DNA from: Parvibaculum sp.
GTDB taxonomy: Bacteria > Pseudomonadota > Alphaproteobacteria > Parvibaculales > Parvibaculaceae
DNA length: 64,000 nucleotides
Assembly: GCA_030645235.1 (NCBI GenBank)
Contig: JAUSMV010000008.1
Span: 124,001 to 188,000, forward strand
Reading direction: 5' to 3'
A model generated the notes under the pieces. It was not told where the DNA came from, ran no database searches, and saw only the letters and a program-made list of their open reading frames with translations. Positions 34,355 to 44,477 of the stretch are shown one piece after another. The stretch's first letter is position 1; the number at the start of each line of letters is the position of its first letter. A program made the position numbers and the translations under genes.

Positions 34355-35230
34355 ATGGACATTCGCAAGGTCGGCGTTATTGGGGCCGGACAAATGGGCA
34401 ACGGTATCGCGCATGTCTGCGCACTTGCAGGCTATGACGTCCTCCTCCATGACCTGACCCCCGAACGCATCGAAGCCGGCCTTGCCACCATCAACGGCAA
34501 CATGACCCGTCAGGTCTCGTCGGGCCGTATCACCGCCGAAGAGCGCGACAAGGCGCTTGACCGCATTCAGCCCGCTATCGGCCTTGATGCCTTTGAAGCG
34601 ACCGATCTCGTCATTGAAAGCGCCAGCGAAAACGAAGCAATCAAACGCAAAATTTTTGCCGACCTCTGTCCTCATCTGCGCTCAGACGCACTCATCGCCA
34701 CCAACACCTCCTCCATTTCCATCACACGTCTTGCCGCCTCGACCGACCGTCCGGAAAAATTCATCGGTGTTCACTTCATGAACCCCGTGCCCGTCATGGA
34801 ACTCGTCGAACTCGTGCGCGGCATCGCCACCGACGACGACACATTTGACAGCGTCCGCCTGATGGCCAAAAGCCTCGGCAAGAAAGTCGCCAACGCCGAA
34901 GACTTTCCCGCCTTCATCGTCAACCGCATCCTGCTCCCCATGATCAACGAAGCCGTTTACGTCCTTTATGAAGGCGTGGGCTCGGTTGAAAGCATCGACA
35001 AGGCCATGCGCCTTGGTGCCAACCATCCGATGGGTCCGTTGCAGCTCGCCGACTTCATCGGCCTCGATACCTGCCTGTCGATCATGCAGGTCTTGCATGA
35101 TGGTCTTTCGGACTCGAAATACCGTCCCTGCCCGCTGCTCGTAAAGTATGTCGAAGCCGGTTGGCTCGGTCGCAAGACCGGTCGCGGCTTTTACGACTAT
35201 CGCGGCGACAAGCCGGTGCCCACCCGCTGA
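34355..35230 (+). CDS. hbd: 3-hydroxybutyryl-CoA dehydrogenase
   Basis: A 291-residue NAD(P)-dependent enzyme that interconverts acetoacetyl-CoA and 3-hydroxybutyryl-CoA, feeding crotonyl-CoA to Ccr. The Rossmann motif is GVIGAGQMGNGIAH (residues 6-19). Catalytic residues lie in FIGVHFMNPVPVM (His) and the following Glu/Asn region, and the C-terminal domain has LGANHPMGPLQLADFIGLD. The ATG at 34355 gives the usual family length; a GTG at 34340 is less likely. Confidence 0.92.
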   Translation: MDIRKVGVIGAGQMGNGIAHVCALAGYDVLLHDLTPERIEAGLATINGNMTRQVSSGRITAEERDKALDRIQPAIGLDAFEATDLVIESASENEAIKRKIFADLCPHLRSDALIATNTSSISITRLAASTDRPEKFIGVHFMNPVPVMELVELVRGIATDDDTFDSVRLMAKSLGKKVANAEDFPAFIVNRILLPMINEAVYVLYEGVGSVESIDKAMRLGANHPMGPLQLADFIGLDTCLSIMQVLHDGLSDSKYRPCPLLVKYVEAGWLGRKTGRGFYDYRGDKPVPTR

Positions 35231-35288
35231 CAGACCGACGCGCTGAGCCTGAAAAGCGGGGATTGTTTATTGATCCCGACCCTAAAAA

Positions 35289-35318
35289 GAAATCCCCGGG
35301 CGGGGATTTCTGTTTTCT
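35289..35318 (+). terminator. Terminator after hbd, with GGGGAT hairpin
   Basis: Arms GAAATCCCC and GGGGATTTC around GGGC, followed by TGTTTTC. It lies about 60 bases after the hbd stop and 13 bases before repeat copy 2. A further GCGGGGATTG motif is at 35255. The region 35231-35566 holds only these, the repeat and the leader of the PAS gene. Confidence 0.85.
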
Positions 35319-35330
35319 TGGCACTCATCG

Positions 35331-35390
35331 GGCCTCGACGAACTGACACACGATCTCGGCATGGAAACACTCGATCTCTTGCAAGAAATA
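35331..35390 (+). repeat. Dispersed ~60-bp repeat, copy 2
   Basis: It begins GGCCTCGACGAACTGAC, then CGATCTCGGCATGGAAACAC and TCGATCTCTTGCAAGAAATA. It agrees with copy 1 over the last 38 bases except one, and with copy 3 over the first 16 bases apart from one indel. It lies between the hbd terminator and the PAS gene. Confidence 0.82.
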
Positions 35391-35566
35391 CGAGACAAAC
35401 GTCGAGTGTCGATGATGTTTAAGGCTTGTTAATCCCCGGAACCACCGGCCTTGCGCGTGAGGGTCAGATCGCCCGAAAACGAGTCATAACTAAAACACAT
35501 CCAGTTCATTAACCTTCCTCGGCCATGATTTAACTCAAGCAACAAGTCATTCCGAGGGAGAAATTG

Positions 35567-36076
35567 ATGGGTCAGATCGCGCTCGAGTTTGACGGCGCCG
35601 CCAACGATTTCCGCTTTCTCAGCACGCCTCTGCATGCCGACGTGACTAAGCTCATCGCCTATTGGCATCTGAAACGCGGGCAGCGTTCCATGCCCGAACG
35701 TACCGACATCATCCCGCGCGAAATCATCACACTGCTGCCTTACATCGTCATCTATGACGTACTGGATGATGGCACTGACTTTCGCGTCCGCGTCTTCGGT
35801 ACAGCGCTCGTGGAACTTGTCGGCGAAGAACGCACCGGCAAGCGCGTCTCCGAATTTGGGGACAACTGCAATCCGCCAACCAACGCGGAGATTGTCCGCC
35901 GTCGCTGGATGGACAGTTTGAGCGCCTCTTATGCGTCGGGCAATCCTGAATGCGTCACCGGCCTCATGTCGAGCTCACACCGCTCTTACATCGCATGGCA
36001 CGGCGTCTCCTGCCCGATGGGTATTGAGGGTCAAAAACCCACCCAGATGCTCGGTCTCATGGTGCCCGAACTCTGA
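35567..36076 (+). CDS. PAS-domain protein (PAS_5 type)
   Basis: A 169-residue soluble protein made almost entirely of one PAS_5-type domain, a family found mainly in alphaproteobacteria. Core features are LIAYWHLKRGQRSMPERTDI, LPYIVIYDVLDDGTDFRVRVFGTAL and GEERTGKRVSEF. There is no kinase, cyclase or DNA-binding domain, so it would act by binding a partner or ligand. The ATG at 35567 follows GAGGGAG. Its 3' end overlaps the convergent tlpA gene by 20 bp. Confidence 0.82.
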   Translation: MGQIALEFDGAANDFRFLSTPLHADVTKLIAYWHLKRGQRSMPERTDIIPREIITLLPYIVIYDVLDDGTDFRVRVFGTALVELVGEERTGKRVSEFGDNCNPPTNAEIVRRRWMDSLSASYASGNPECVTGLMSSSHRSYIAWHGVSCPMGIEGQKPTQMLGLMVPEL

Positions 36077-36686
36077 CACCCGATTTGACGGCTTGCGCAA
36101 TCAGCGCTTTGGCAGCATCCGAATTCCAATGGGCGGGGCCGACAATCCGCCCGATCTCATCGCCATTGGCCGCAATCAGCAGCGTCGTGGGCAAACCATA
36201 GCCCTTCACCTTGAAATTAGCCCCCGAAGTGGGGTCATTGTAGAGGGCAAGATGAGTGACCTTGATCTCCTTGAGGAAGGCGCGGGCCATCTCGAGCCCG
36301 TCTTTATCGACACTCAGCGCAAGCACCTGAAACTGGTCCGAGCCTATTGAGGCCTGCAACGCGTCCAGCGCAGGCATCTCCTCGCGACAGGGCACACACC
36401 ACGTTGCCCAAAGGTTCAAAAGCACGACCTTGCCCCTGAAATCCGACAAGCGGACGGTTTTTCCGCTCTCATCCAGGAATTCAAGGTCAGCTACGGGTGC
36501 AGGCATCCCGTCAGGCCTGAAATTGGCCATCTCGCCGGTCGAAAAACCTGCGAGTGGCGAGACCTTTTGGGTGGTCTCGACGCCCTCACCCTTGAAGTAT
36601 GGCAGGCCGATCAAGTATACCGCGCCCACAAGGATGAGACCTATTGTGGTCAAAATTGCGATAAGCTTCGGCTGCAACTGAAACAT
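36057..36686 (-). CDS. tlpA: TlpA-family thioredoxin-like protein
   Basis: A 209-residue periplasmic-facing thiol-disulfide reductase with an N-terminal membrane anchor (about 8-28) and a thioredoxin fold with active site Cys97-Val-Pro-Cys100 in NLWATWCVPC. The cis-Pro loop is GYGLPTTLLI. Family members reduce the copper sites of cytochrome oxidase or apocytochromes. The ATG at 36686 follows GGGGGAG. Divergence from argH with a 58-base gap is common in related alphaproteobacteria. It tail-overlaps the PAS gene. Confidence 0.88.
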   Translation of the reverse strand: MFQLQPKLIAILTTIGLILVGAVYLIGLPYFKGEGVETTQKVSPLAGFSTGEMANFRPDGMPAPVADLEFLDESGKTVRLSDFRGKVVLLNLWATWCVPCREEMPALDALQASIGSDQFQVLALSVDKDGLEMARAFLKEIKVTHLALYNDPTSGANFKVKGYGLPTTLLIAANGDEIGRIVGPAHWNSDAAKALIAQAVKSGVRVRAP

Positions 36687-36744
36687 CGGGTCTCCCCCAA
36701 AGAGTAAGACGGGGCGTCCGGACACACGAGCCAGAGAACCCTAG

Positions 36745-38127
36745 ATGAGCAACAAGATGTGGGGCGGCCGCTTCGGCGAGGGCCCCGACCGGATTATGGA
36801 GGAAATCAACGCCTCCATCGACTACGACCAACGTTTCTATGCCCAGGACATTGCTGGCTCGCAAGCGCATGCCCGCATGTTGGCCGCTCAGGGAATTATC
36901 TCAAGTGCCGATGCCGAGCAAATCGTCGCGGGCCTCGACGGTATCAAAGCCGATATGGATGTCGGCCAGTTCACGTTCAGCCGCGAACTTGAAGACATTC
37001 ACATGAATGTCGAGGCACGGTTGGCCGATATCATCGGTGCCGCTGCCGGACGCCTGCACACCGCACGCTCTCGCAATGATCAGGTCGCCCTCGATTTTAA
37101 ACTCTATATCCGCGACACGATTGACCATCTGAGCGAGCAACTCACTGCGTTCCAACTGGTGCTGATCGAAAAGGCGGAAGCAAACGCCGACACGATCATG
37201 CCGGGCTATACACATTTACAGACAGCCCAACCCGTCACCTTCGGTCATCACTGCATGGCCTATGTTGAAATGTTCGGCCGCGACCGTGGTCGTTTGGCCG
37301 ATGCAAGGAACCGCCTCAATGAAAGCCCGCTCGGTGCAGCGGCACTCGCAGGCACATCCTTTCCCATCGACCGTCATATGACGGCGAAAGCACTCGGCTT
37401 TGACGGACCTACACGCAATTCATTGGATAGCGTGTCTGATCGCGACTTCGTGCTCGAAACCCTGTCAGCGGCGGCCATTACCGCGACGCATCTGTCGCGG
37501 CTCGCTGAAGAAATCGTCATCTGGTCAAATCCGGGTTTCAACTTCATCCGGCTCACCGACGGCTTCACATCCGGCTCATCCATCATGCCGCAAAAACGCA
37601 ACCCCGATGCGGCCGAACTTGTGCGCGCCAAATCAGGCCGCGTCATCGGGGGGCTCACAACGCTCCTCATCGTGATGAAGGGTCTGCCGCTCGCCTATTC
37701 CAAGGACATGCAGGAAGACAAGGAAGCCGCTTTCGACGCGCTTGATGCGCTGTCACTGTCGCTTGCCGCCATGACCGGCATGATTGCGACCTTAACCGTC
37801 AACAAAGCCGAAATGCGCGCGGCTGCTTCGCGCGGCTTTGCAACCGCAACCGATCTCGCCGACTGGCTCGTCCGTGCGCTCGGTCTGCCGTTCCGCAAAG
37901 CCCATCACGTCACCGGTACGCTTGTCGGCATCGCCGAGAAAAAAGGCGTCGATCTTGATGCGCTCACCCTTGCCGAAATGCAGGCCGTTGAAGCAGGCAT
38001 CACGGACGAGGTCTATTCTGTGCTGGGTGTCGATAATTCCGTGAAAAGTCGCGTGAGCTTTGGCGGCACCGCGCCCGACAATGTACGCGCCGCCTGTCTA
38101 TGGTGGCGCAAAGAGCTTGGACGTTAA
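36745..38127 (+). CDS. argH: Argininosuccinate lyase
   Basis: A 460-residue enzyme of the fumarase/aspartase superfamily that splits argininosuccinate into arginine and fumarate. It starts [10 protein letters not shown] as usual; SRNDQVALD and [10 protein letters not shown] are substrate-binding segments; the superfamily signature [12 protein letters not shown] contains the catalytic Ser loop. It is first in the argH-lptM-lysA-TIGR02302 string. Confidence 0.96.
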   Translation: MSNKMWGGRFGEGPDRIMEEINASIDYDQRFYAQDIAGSQAHARMLAAQGIISSADAEQIVAGLDGIKADMDVGQFTFSRELEDIHMNVEARLADIIGAAAGRLHTARSRNDQVALDFKLYIRDTIDHLSEQLTAFQLVLIEKAEANADTIMPGYTHLQTAQPVTFGHHCMAYVEMFGRDRGRLADARNRLNESPLGAAALAGTSFPIDRHMTAKALGFDGPTRNSLDSVSDRDFVLETLSAAAITATHLSRLAEEIVIWSNPGFNFIRLTDGFTSGSSIMPQKRNPDAAELVRAKSGRVIGGLTTLLIVMKGLPLAYSKDMQEDKEAAFDALDALSLSLAAMTGMIATLTVNKAEMRAAASRGFATATDLADWLVRALGLPFRKAHHVTGTLVGIAEKKGVDLDALTLAEMQAVEAGITDEVYSVLGVDNSVKSRVSFGGTAPDNVRAACLWWRKELGR

Positions 38128-38189
38128 GCCCTACCTGACGCAGAATGATAACCTGACAACCCGCATCGCAGGACAAAAAGAGAGACGGC

Positions 38190-38471
38190 ATGACAAAAAA
38201 ATATACGATGGCGCTCACCGCTCTCGCGCTTGTTGCTGCCTTGAATGCGTGTGGCCGCAAGGGCGATCTTGAACCGCCACCCGGCATGAGTGCCGCTGAA
38301 GTCGCAGCACAGGAACAAGCCGCTGCCACACAACAGTCGAACTGCGTCACCCTCAACGAAGATGGCACAACCTATGCGCCGCCCGTTCCCATCGACGCCC
38401 ACGGCACCGGCGGTTCGCAATCAGGCAACACGAACCTGATGGAAACCTACGACACCGAGCCGTGCAAATAG
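38190..38471 (+). CDS. lptM: LptM-like lipoprotein
   Basis: A 93-residue lipoprotein with signal peptide and lipobox LNAC (Cys21), then the LptM/YifL signature C-G-x-K-G-x-L-x-x-P (CGRKGDLEPP). In E. coli LptM helps the LPS translocon LptDE form its correct disulfides. The C-terminal 60 residues are low in complexity with two cysteines. Position between argH and lysA is the conserved location for this gene in proteobacteria. Confidence 0.8.
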   Translation: MTKKYTMALTALALVAALNACGRKGDLEPPPGMSAAEVAAQEQAAATQQSNCVTLNEDGTTYAPPVPIDAHGTGGSQSGNTNLMETYDTEPCK

Positions 38472-38515
38472 TATCTGCCGCCTTCCGGCCTCTTTACCCG
38501 AAAGCCTGACCCCAG

Positions 38516-39784
38516 ATGAACCACTTTGAATATCGCGACGGCGTTCTCTGCGCTGAAGGGGTCAGCCTTGCCACGATAGCCGACGACATCGGCACGCCAT
38601 TTTATTGCTATTCGTCAGCCACGCTTCGCCGCCATGCGCGCGTCTTCATGGACGCCTTCAAAGGCCAACCCGCGCGCCTTTGCTATTCGGTCAAAGCCAA
38701 TTCCAATCTTGCCGTCATTGCCACGCTCGCTGCCGAAGGCGCGGGCGCTGACGTTGTCTCCGAAGGTGAACTCCGCCGCGCCATGGCCGCCGGCATCGCG
38801 CCTTCACAAATCGTCTTTTCCGGCGTCGGCAAAACCGCGCAGGAAATGGCTTATGCCCTTGAAGTCGGCATCGACCAATTCAATGTCGAAAGCGAACCTG
38901 AACTTGAATTGCTCGCCGAACTTGCGGCCGCGCGGGGTCTCGTCGCTAAAATCGCCATTCGCGTCAACCCTGACGTGGACGCCAAGACGCATGAAAAAAT
39001 TGCGACCGGCAAAGCCGAAAACAAATTCGGCATCTCATGGAAGCATGCCCCCGCCGTTTATGCCCGCGCCGCCGAACTCAAATCAATCGCCGCCATCGGT
39101 ATTGACGTCCATATCGGCTCACAGCTTACATCGCTCGATCCCTTTGAAGCTGCCTTTAAGCGCGTTGCAGGCATGGTCACAGCCTTGCGCGCCGAGGGTC
39201 ACAAGATCAGCCACATCGATCTCGGCGGCGGTCTCGGCATTCCCTATCGCGGCGACAATGATATTCCCCCCCATCCAGACGAATATGCCGCTCTCGTTAA
39301 GCGCACGATGGGTCATCTGGGTTGTGATCTCACCTTCGAGCCGGGCCGTCTCCTCGTCGGCAACGCCGGCGTCCTTGTCTCACGCGTTATTTATGTCAAG
39401 GAGGGTGACAATCGCACCTTCCTCATCATCGACGCGGCCATGAACGATTTGATCCGCCCGACACTTTATGATGCCTTCCACGAAATCAAAACAATCGCAG
39501 AGCCCGCCGACCAAACACGCTTCACCTATGACGTCGTGGGCCCCGTCTGCGAAACCGGCGATTTCATCGCCAAAGGTCGCGAGCTCACCAAACTCAAGGC
39601 AGGCGATCTTGTCGCCATCATGTCAGCCGGCGCGTATGGCGCGGTACAAGCCTCCACCTACAATACACGACCTCTTGTGCCTGAAATTCTCGTCCATGGT
39701 GACAATTATGCGGTCATTCGCGCCCGCCCCGATTATGCCGAAATCCTGAAGCAGGATAAGATTCCCGATTGGTTGAAGCGGTAA
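38516..39784 (+). CDS. lysA: Diaminopimelate decarboxylase
   Basis: A 422-residue PLP enzyme for the last step of lysine biosynthesis. The PLP lysine is Lys60 in CYSVKANSN. The glycine-rich phosphate loop is HIDLGGGLGIPY, and the C-terminal barrel has GPVCETGDFIAKGR with the conserved Cys-Glu-x-x-Asp. Length and motifs are standard. It lies 44 bases after lptM. Confidence 0.96.
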   Translation: MNHFEYRDGVLCAEGVSLATIADDIGTPFYCYSSATLRRHARVFMDAFKGQPARLCYSVKANSNLAVIATLAAEGAGADVVSEGELRRAMAAGIAPSQIVFSGVGKTAQEMAYALEVGIDQFNVESEPELELLAELAAARGLVAKIAIRVNPDVDAKTHEKIATGKAENKFGISWKHAPAVYARAAELKSIAAIGIDVHIGSQLTSLDPFEAAFKRVAGMVTALRAEGHKISHIDLGGGLGIPYRGDNDIPPHPDEYAALVKRTMGHLGCDLTFEPGRLLVGNAGVLVSRVIYVKEGDNRTFLIIDAAMNDLIRPTLYDAFHEIKTIAEPADQTRFTYDVVGPVCETGDFIAKGRELTKLKAGDLVAIMSAGAYGAVQASTYNTRPLVPEILVHGDNYAVIRARPDYAEILKQDKIPDWLKR

Positions 39785-39802
39785 TCGAGCAGTGGCAAAA
39801 AC

Positions 39803-42442
39803 GTGAGCGATAAGACGGCCCTAAAGCGGACAGACCTATCGCACGGCACTTCTCAAGCGCCCGAAGGCTCACGCGCGCTGCCGCGTCGTATTGAACAACG
39901 CATCTGGCTCGCCCGCGCACTTCTCGTTTGGGAATATCTCTGGGGCGGTCTTTGGACCGCGCTCGCGCTCACAGGTCTATTTATCGCCGCAGCCTTGATC
40001 GGCACCTTTGAAGACCTGCCACTCGGTATCCACTGGGCGGCCATCGCGTCCTATACATTGTTTATGGCCTCAGCCCTTTGGAACGGCTTCAAACAATTTC
40101 GCTGGCCGTCGCGGGCCGCCGCATTGCATCACCTCGAAGGCGCCTCAGGCCTGAAGCACCAACCGCTATCAGCCTATGAAGACCTACCTGCCTCAGGCTC
40201 CGGTGATCCGAAGCTCTGGGCCGCACATCAGGCATGGGTCACGGAACGTCTTAAAAAACTAAGACTCGGCACCGTTGCACCCGGTCTTGTCGAGCGTGAT
40301 CCTTACGGACTTCGTGCCATCGTTGTCCTCCTCCTTGTCATCGGCATCGCGGGCACGGGACCTGGTCGCATCGCTCGTATCACAGGTGCATTCTTTCCCG
40401 GTGCCGGTTCTGCCCGCAGCTTTACAATTGAAGCTTGGATCACGCCGCCCGCCTATACGGGCCAACGTCCCATTTGGCTAGAGCGCGGCGAAAGCACGGC
40501 AGATGATCCCGACTTCAAACCCGTCATGTCAACCGAGACCGTCAAAGTGCCTGTCGGCAGCGTGCTTTCAATCCGCGCCCACGGGCTTCGCAATCTGCCT
40601 TCGCTCGAAACCGGGACAAATGACCGTGGCCGCCCGCAACCGCTCGCTGATCTCGGCAACACCAATTCCATGATCGATGCCCCCATCACATCAGCATCAG
40701 AGCTTGCGCTCACACAAGGCGGGCGCCTGTTACGCAATTGGTCGATCGATATCATCCCCGATCAGATCCCCAAAATCGACCTCGCCATGCCACTGCAAGA
40801 AACGGCGTCCGGCTCTTTGCATTTTGCCTATACAGTCTCGGATGATTACGGCGTCAGAGGCGCATATGCACGCGTCATCCTCGCCAACTCCGCTTTGGGT
40901 GCAGCACCGGCACAAGCCCCGATAACTGACGCGCCGCCTCCGCCTGTCAATAGCAGTCCTGCACTCAATGAGGCACGTAAAAAACTCGCTACCCTCTTTC
41001 GCCAACCGCGCGCCAACGCCATCGTCAAACCACCCGTCATTATTCTGCCGCTAAAATCACCTCATCCCAAAGACGGCAAAGGCGACACCTATATTGATCT
41101 GACGCCACACCCTTGGGCGGGTCTGCCGGTCATCATAACCCTTGTCGCCACAGACGACGCAGGACAAGAGGGGCTAAGCTCCCCCATCGCCATCAACCTG
41201 CCCGCCCGCACATTCCGGAAGCCACTTGCAGCGGCCACCATCGAGCAGCGCCGCGCGCTCGCCTTCCGCCCGAGTTCCATCAACCGCGTCGCCCGTGTGT
41301 TAAACAATCTGACCTCTGATGCACCCGCTTATTTTGAAGACAAAACGGCCTATCTCGCATTACGCGCTGCCTATTGGCGCATGCTGTCTGCAAAGCATGA
41401 CGAAGATCTCAACGGCATTTATGAACTCCTCTGGTCCGTAGCCTTGCGCCTTGAAGACGGCGACTTGTCACTCGCCGAAAGCGATCTGCGCCGCGCACGC
41501 GATGCGCTCGCCAAGGCACTTGAGCAAAATGCCTCAGGTGATGAAGTCGCTCAGCTTGTGGAGGAAATGAAGGCGGCCTTCGAGCGCTATATGGATGCGA
41601 TTATCGCCAAGGCAGGGGACAATCCCGATCAGGCCATGATCGAACAATTCGCCCCTCAGGATGGCGAGACCATCGACCGCGAAACACTCGAAAAAATGCT
41701 CGCCGACATAGGCAATCTCGCAAACGATGGCGCCCGCAACGAGGCAAGGCAGTTGCTTGAGCAAATGCAGGCGATCATGGAAAATCTGCAGATGCCTGAA
41801 GAAAGCGAAGGCCTGAGCGAAGAAGACAAAGCCATGGCCGCTGCCATCGAGCAATTAACGGGCCTTATCGACAAGCAGCGCAAGCTGATGGACGAAACCT
41901 TCAAGGCAGGCCCACAAGGCCAGGGGTCTGAAGACGGCCAGGGTGCGGGTGCAAAAGGCAAGCACAGCAAGTCCGCCAAAGAACTTGAACTCACACAAAG
42001 GCGCCTCACCAAAGAACTCCGTGCGCTCATGCAATCGCTTGAAGATGCCGGCATTGAAAAATCCGAAGGTCTTGGCAATAGCGCTAAACAAATGCAAAGC
42101 GCTGAGGAACGTTTGGGTGCGGGCCGCATCGATCGCGCCACACAATCGCAAGGTCAGGCCATTCAATCTATGCGCGAGGCGGCGCAGGGCATGGCCGACA
42201 AACTGACTGAAAGCATGAAAGGTCAGAAAGGCCAGCAAAGCGGCAAGGGCAAACCCGGCGCCGACAAAGACCCGATGGGTCGCGCGCAACAACAGGGTGA
42301 TCCAAAGGGCACCAAAATTCCGACCGGCGTTGATCGTCTGAAAGCACGCGCCATCATTGAAGATCTGCGCCGCCGCGCCGGTGAGCTTGGCCGTCCACAA
42401 TCCGAACTTGAATATCTCGACCGCTTGCTCAACCGGTTTTGA
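39803..42442 (+). CDS. TIGR02302/DUF4175 membrane protein
   Basis: An 879-residue protein starting with GTG 18 bases after lysA. Three hydrophobic segments lie near the N-terminus (about 38-65, 72-92 and 160-185). A large beta-rich domain runs to about residue 480. The C-terminal third is helical, acidic and Gln/Lys/Gly-rich (EQMQAIMENLQMPEE, then repeated GQKGQQSGKGK). This matches the alphaproteobacterial TIGR02302 family, whose function is unknown. Its position between lysA and the CpdR-like/hpt pair is conserved in related genomes. Confidence 0.85.
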   Translation: MSDKTALKRTDLSHGTSQAPEGSRALPRRIEQRIWLARALLVWEYLWGGLWTALALTGLFIAAALIGTFEDLPLGIHWAAIASYTLFMASALWNGFKQFRWPSRAAALHHLEGASGLKHQPLSAYEDLPASGSGDPKLWAAHQAWVTERLKKLRLGTVAPGLVERDPYGLRAIVVLLLVIGIAGTGPGRIARITGAFFPGAGSARSFTIEAWITPPAYTGQRPIWLERGESTADDPDFKPVMSTETVKVPVGSVLSIRAHGLRNLPSLETGTNDRGRPQPLADLGNTNSMIDAPITSASELALTQGGRLLRNWSIDIIPDQIPKIDLAMPLQETASGSLHFAYTVSDDYGVRGAYARVILANSALGAAPAQAPITDAPPPPVNSSPALNEARKKLATLFRQPRANAIVKPPVIILPLKSPHPKDGKGDTYIDLTPHPWAGLPVIITLVATDDAGQEGLSSPIAINLPARTFRKPLAAATIEQRRALAFRPSSINRVARVLNNLTSDAPAYFEDKTAYLALRAAYWRMLSAKHDEDLNGIYELLWSVALRLEDGDLSLAESDLRRARDALAKALEQNASGDEVAQLVEEMKAAFERYMDAIIAKAGDNPDQAMIEQFAPQDGETIDRETLEKMLADIGNLANDGARNEARQLLEQMQAIMENLQMPEESEGLSEEDKAMAAAIEQLTGLIDKQRKLMDETFKAGPQGQGSEDGQGAGAKGKHSKSAKELELTQRRLTKELRALMQSLEDAGIEKSEGLGNSAKQMQSAEERLGAGRIDRATQSQGQAIQSMREAAQGMADKLTESMKGQKGQQSGKGKPGADKDPMGRAQQQGDPKGTKIPTGVDRLKARAIIEDLRRRAGELGRPQSELEYLDRLLNRF

Positions 42443-42451
42443 GCATCAGGC

Positions 42452-42832
42452 TCACTTCTTTGTCGCCAGCACCGCATCAATACGCATGACCAATTCATCG
42501 AGCGTAAAGGGTTTCAGCAAAATATCCTGAATGATCGCATCAAGCCCGTAAGCACGCTCACGCTGATCTGAATAGCCAGTCATCAACATAATAAGCATAT
42601 CAGGCGCATCGCGGGATGCTGACAGCGACAGCGAAATTCCGTCCATCACCGGCATCAAAATATCAGTGAGCAGCAAATCGTAAGCACCGCCATTGGCTTT
42701 CGTCTCACTAAGACGCATTAGCGCATCGCTGCCATCTATAACCGCATCAACCTGATGGCCGACGCCTGTAAGGGCACGCGTAATAAATTCACGCACGCTC
42801 GCTTCGTCTTCCGCGAGAAGTATCCGCGCCAT
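42452..42832 (-). CDS. Single-domain response regulator (CpdR-like)
   Basis: A 126-residue receiver domain without output domain. It starts MARILLAEDE with the acidic pocket, phosphorylatable Asp57 is in LLLTDILMPVMDG, the Thr/Ser switch is in LMTGYSD, and the conserved Lys is in LLKPFTLDEL. The N-terminus and the Asp57 segment resemble CpdR, which in Caulobacter directs ClpXP proteolysis in the cell cycle; the C-terminus is less similar. It starts three bases after hpt. CpdR identity is a suggestion. Confidence 0.8.
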   Translation of the reverse strand: MARILLAEDEASVREFITRALTGVGHQVDAVIDGSDALMRLSETKANGGAYDLLLTDILMPVMDGISLSLSASRDAPDMLIMLMTGYSDQRERAYGLDAIIQDILLKPFTLDELVMRIDAVLATKK

Positions 42833-42835
42833 ATT

Positions 42836-43384
42836 CTAGCCTTCCACAGCGCCGACGAATGGCAATTGCCGATAAGCATGAGCTACATCCATCCCGTACC
42901 CGATAACAAATTTATCAGGGCATTCAAAGCCGATGAAATCAGCCTGTACCTGCACCGCAAGCTTGCCGGGTTTATTAAGCAACACGCAAGTCATCACCGA
43001 CTTAGCGCGCCGCGCCGTCATCAGATCTTTGGCAAAAGCAAGTGTGCGGCCCGATTCCAAAATGTCATCCACAATCAGCACATCACGTCCTGCAATCTCC
43101 GCTTCCGTATCACGCAAGATCGTCACCTCACCGCGCGAGACAGAACCTTTGCCATAGCTCGACAGACTAATAAAATCCATATCAGGCACAGCACCCGCGA
43201 CATGCAGCGCACGAAGCAAATCTGCGGCAAAAATAAAACTGCCTTTCAGCACTGGTATAAGCAGCGGCATGGTTCCCATACGCGCCACAATTTCCTGAGC
43301 AAGCCCCGTCACACGCGCCGCCAATTGATGTTCATCAAACAGCACGGAAATCTTTGCGTCAGGGGCAAGAATACTCATCGCCAT
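42836..43384 (-). CDS. hpt: Hypoxanthine phosphoribosyltransferase
   Basis: A 182-residue type I phosphoribosyltransferase that salvages hypoxanthine/guanine to nucleotides. The PRPP loop is VLIVDDILESGRTL and the pyrophosphate-side motif is VPVLKGSFIFAADLL. FIGFECPDKFVIGYGMD near the C-terminus binds the purine. ATG codons at 43384 and 43378 are both possible. It is in an operon with the receiver gene downstream. Confidence 0.92.
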   Translation of the reverse strand: MAMSILAPDAKISVLFDEHQLAARVTGLAQEIVARMGTMPLLIPVLKGSFIFAADLLRALHVAGAVPDMDFISLSSYGKGSVSRGEVTILRDTEAEIAGRDVLIVDDILESGRTLAFAKDLMTARRAKSVMTCVLLNKPGKLAVQVQADFIGFECPDKFVIGYGMDVAHAYRQLPFVGAVEG

Positions 43385-43406
43385 TCCGTCTCAAAAAGAA
43401 AAAGTA

Positions 43407-44477
43407 TCAGGGCGCCGGTGCTTCATGTGTGGGCTCTTCGGGCACAGGCGCATGCTCCTCTGGCGTAATTCCGGGTACGACATCATGCATCTCTGGCGCA
43501 GGTGTTTCCTCTTCTGCAGGTGCATCCCCTGCAAGAGCAGCTTCAGGCTCACCCGCTTCTTCATCCGGTTCCACAAAGCGCACTTCAAGATCACGCGCGC
43601 CTGCGGGCGGACTCGACAAGCGCGTCGTAAATACGGCTTTGGCATCAGGCTTCAATTCGCTTTCAGGCAGAGCAAACGTCCAGTGATAAAGCTCCTGCTG
43701 GTTTTCATCACGCAAGCCAACGCGGATACGCGGCACACGCTTTGTCTCACCGCTGATATTGACGACCTCGCCTTTGATCGCGAGCACCGGCAAACCGTTT
43801 TCGTCCTGCCGCTCATATGAGACTTGCGAAAGCTCGAAACCGACAAGATTGATCTCAGCGCCAGCCGCTTCATAAAGTTCAATCGTCGAAGGCCAGAAGA
43901 TAGCGATCTCACGGCGATACTGCACAACGCTAAAAATCGTGCCCGCCACAAACAGAACAAGCAACACCCAGCCAATGGCACCAAACACACGGCCACGCCG
44001 CATCGACGCCACATCATTGAGATAACGGCGCAGCTTGCCGCCGGTCTCTGCTTGCACGCTTGACGAAGCAACGACGTCATAAAATCGCACGGGTGTGTCA
44101 GGTACCGTTTCTTCTGCCTTGGGTGCTACCGTCGATTCAGCAGGCGCAAACATGATGTCATTATCATCAAACGGATCATCAGCCTTGGCCGCAACGACAG
44201 CCGACGGCGCAACGGCAACCGCCGCAGGCGGCGCATCCACAGATTTGGCTTTGGCAGCCTGTCCATTGTTGAAAAGCGGTTTTTGGCTTTGCACCACACT
44301 GAGCGGCACGCTGCTTTCAACGGCAATATCGGTATCGGCTGCCCCGCCAAGTTCGCTCGGTGGTGCCTGATGCCAGGTATTGCCACATTTGGCGCAACGC
44401 ACTTTACGACCGGCCGGCGCAAAACTCGATGCATCCACCGGATAGCGTGCTGAACAGGACGGGCAGGTAATAATCAT
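43407..44477 (-). CDS. Zinc-ribbon membrane protein (MJ0042/DUF3426 type)
   Basis: A 356-residue protein with an N-terminal zinc ribbon (Cys5-x-x-Cys8 and Cys28-x-x-Cys31; IITCPSCSARYPVDA), an Ala/Pro/Asp-rich linker, one membrane helix (VFGAIGWVLLVLFVAGTIFSV, about 172-192), and a periplasmic domain of the DUF3426 kind. The tail is a Glu/Pro/Ala low-complexity stretch. The ATG at 44477 sits directly before the ribbon; an ATG at 44510 is possible. It is divergent from ftsE, with a CtrA-type box in between. Function unknown. Confidence 0.82.
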   Translation of the reverse strand: MIITCPSCSARYPVDASSFAPAGRKVRCAKCGNTWHQAPPSELGGAADTDIAVESSVPLSVVQSQKPLFNNGQAAKAKSVDAPPAAVAVAPSAVVAAKADDPFDDNDIMFAPAESTVAPKAEETVPDTPVRFYDVVASSSVQAETGGKLRRYLNDVASMRRGRVFGAIGWVLLVLFVAGTIFSVVQYRREIAIFWPSTIELYEAAGAEINLVGFELSQVSYERQDENGLPVLAIKGEVVNISGETKRVPRIRVGLRDENQQELYHWTFALPESELKPDAKAVFTTRLSSPPAGARDLEVRFVEPDEEAGEPEAALAGDAPAEEETPAPEMHDVVPGITPEEHAPVPEEPTHEAPAP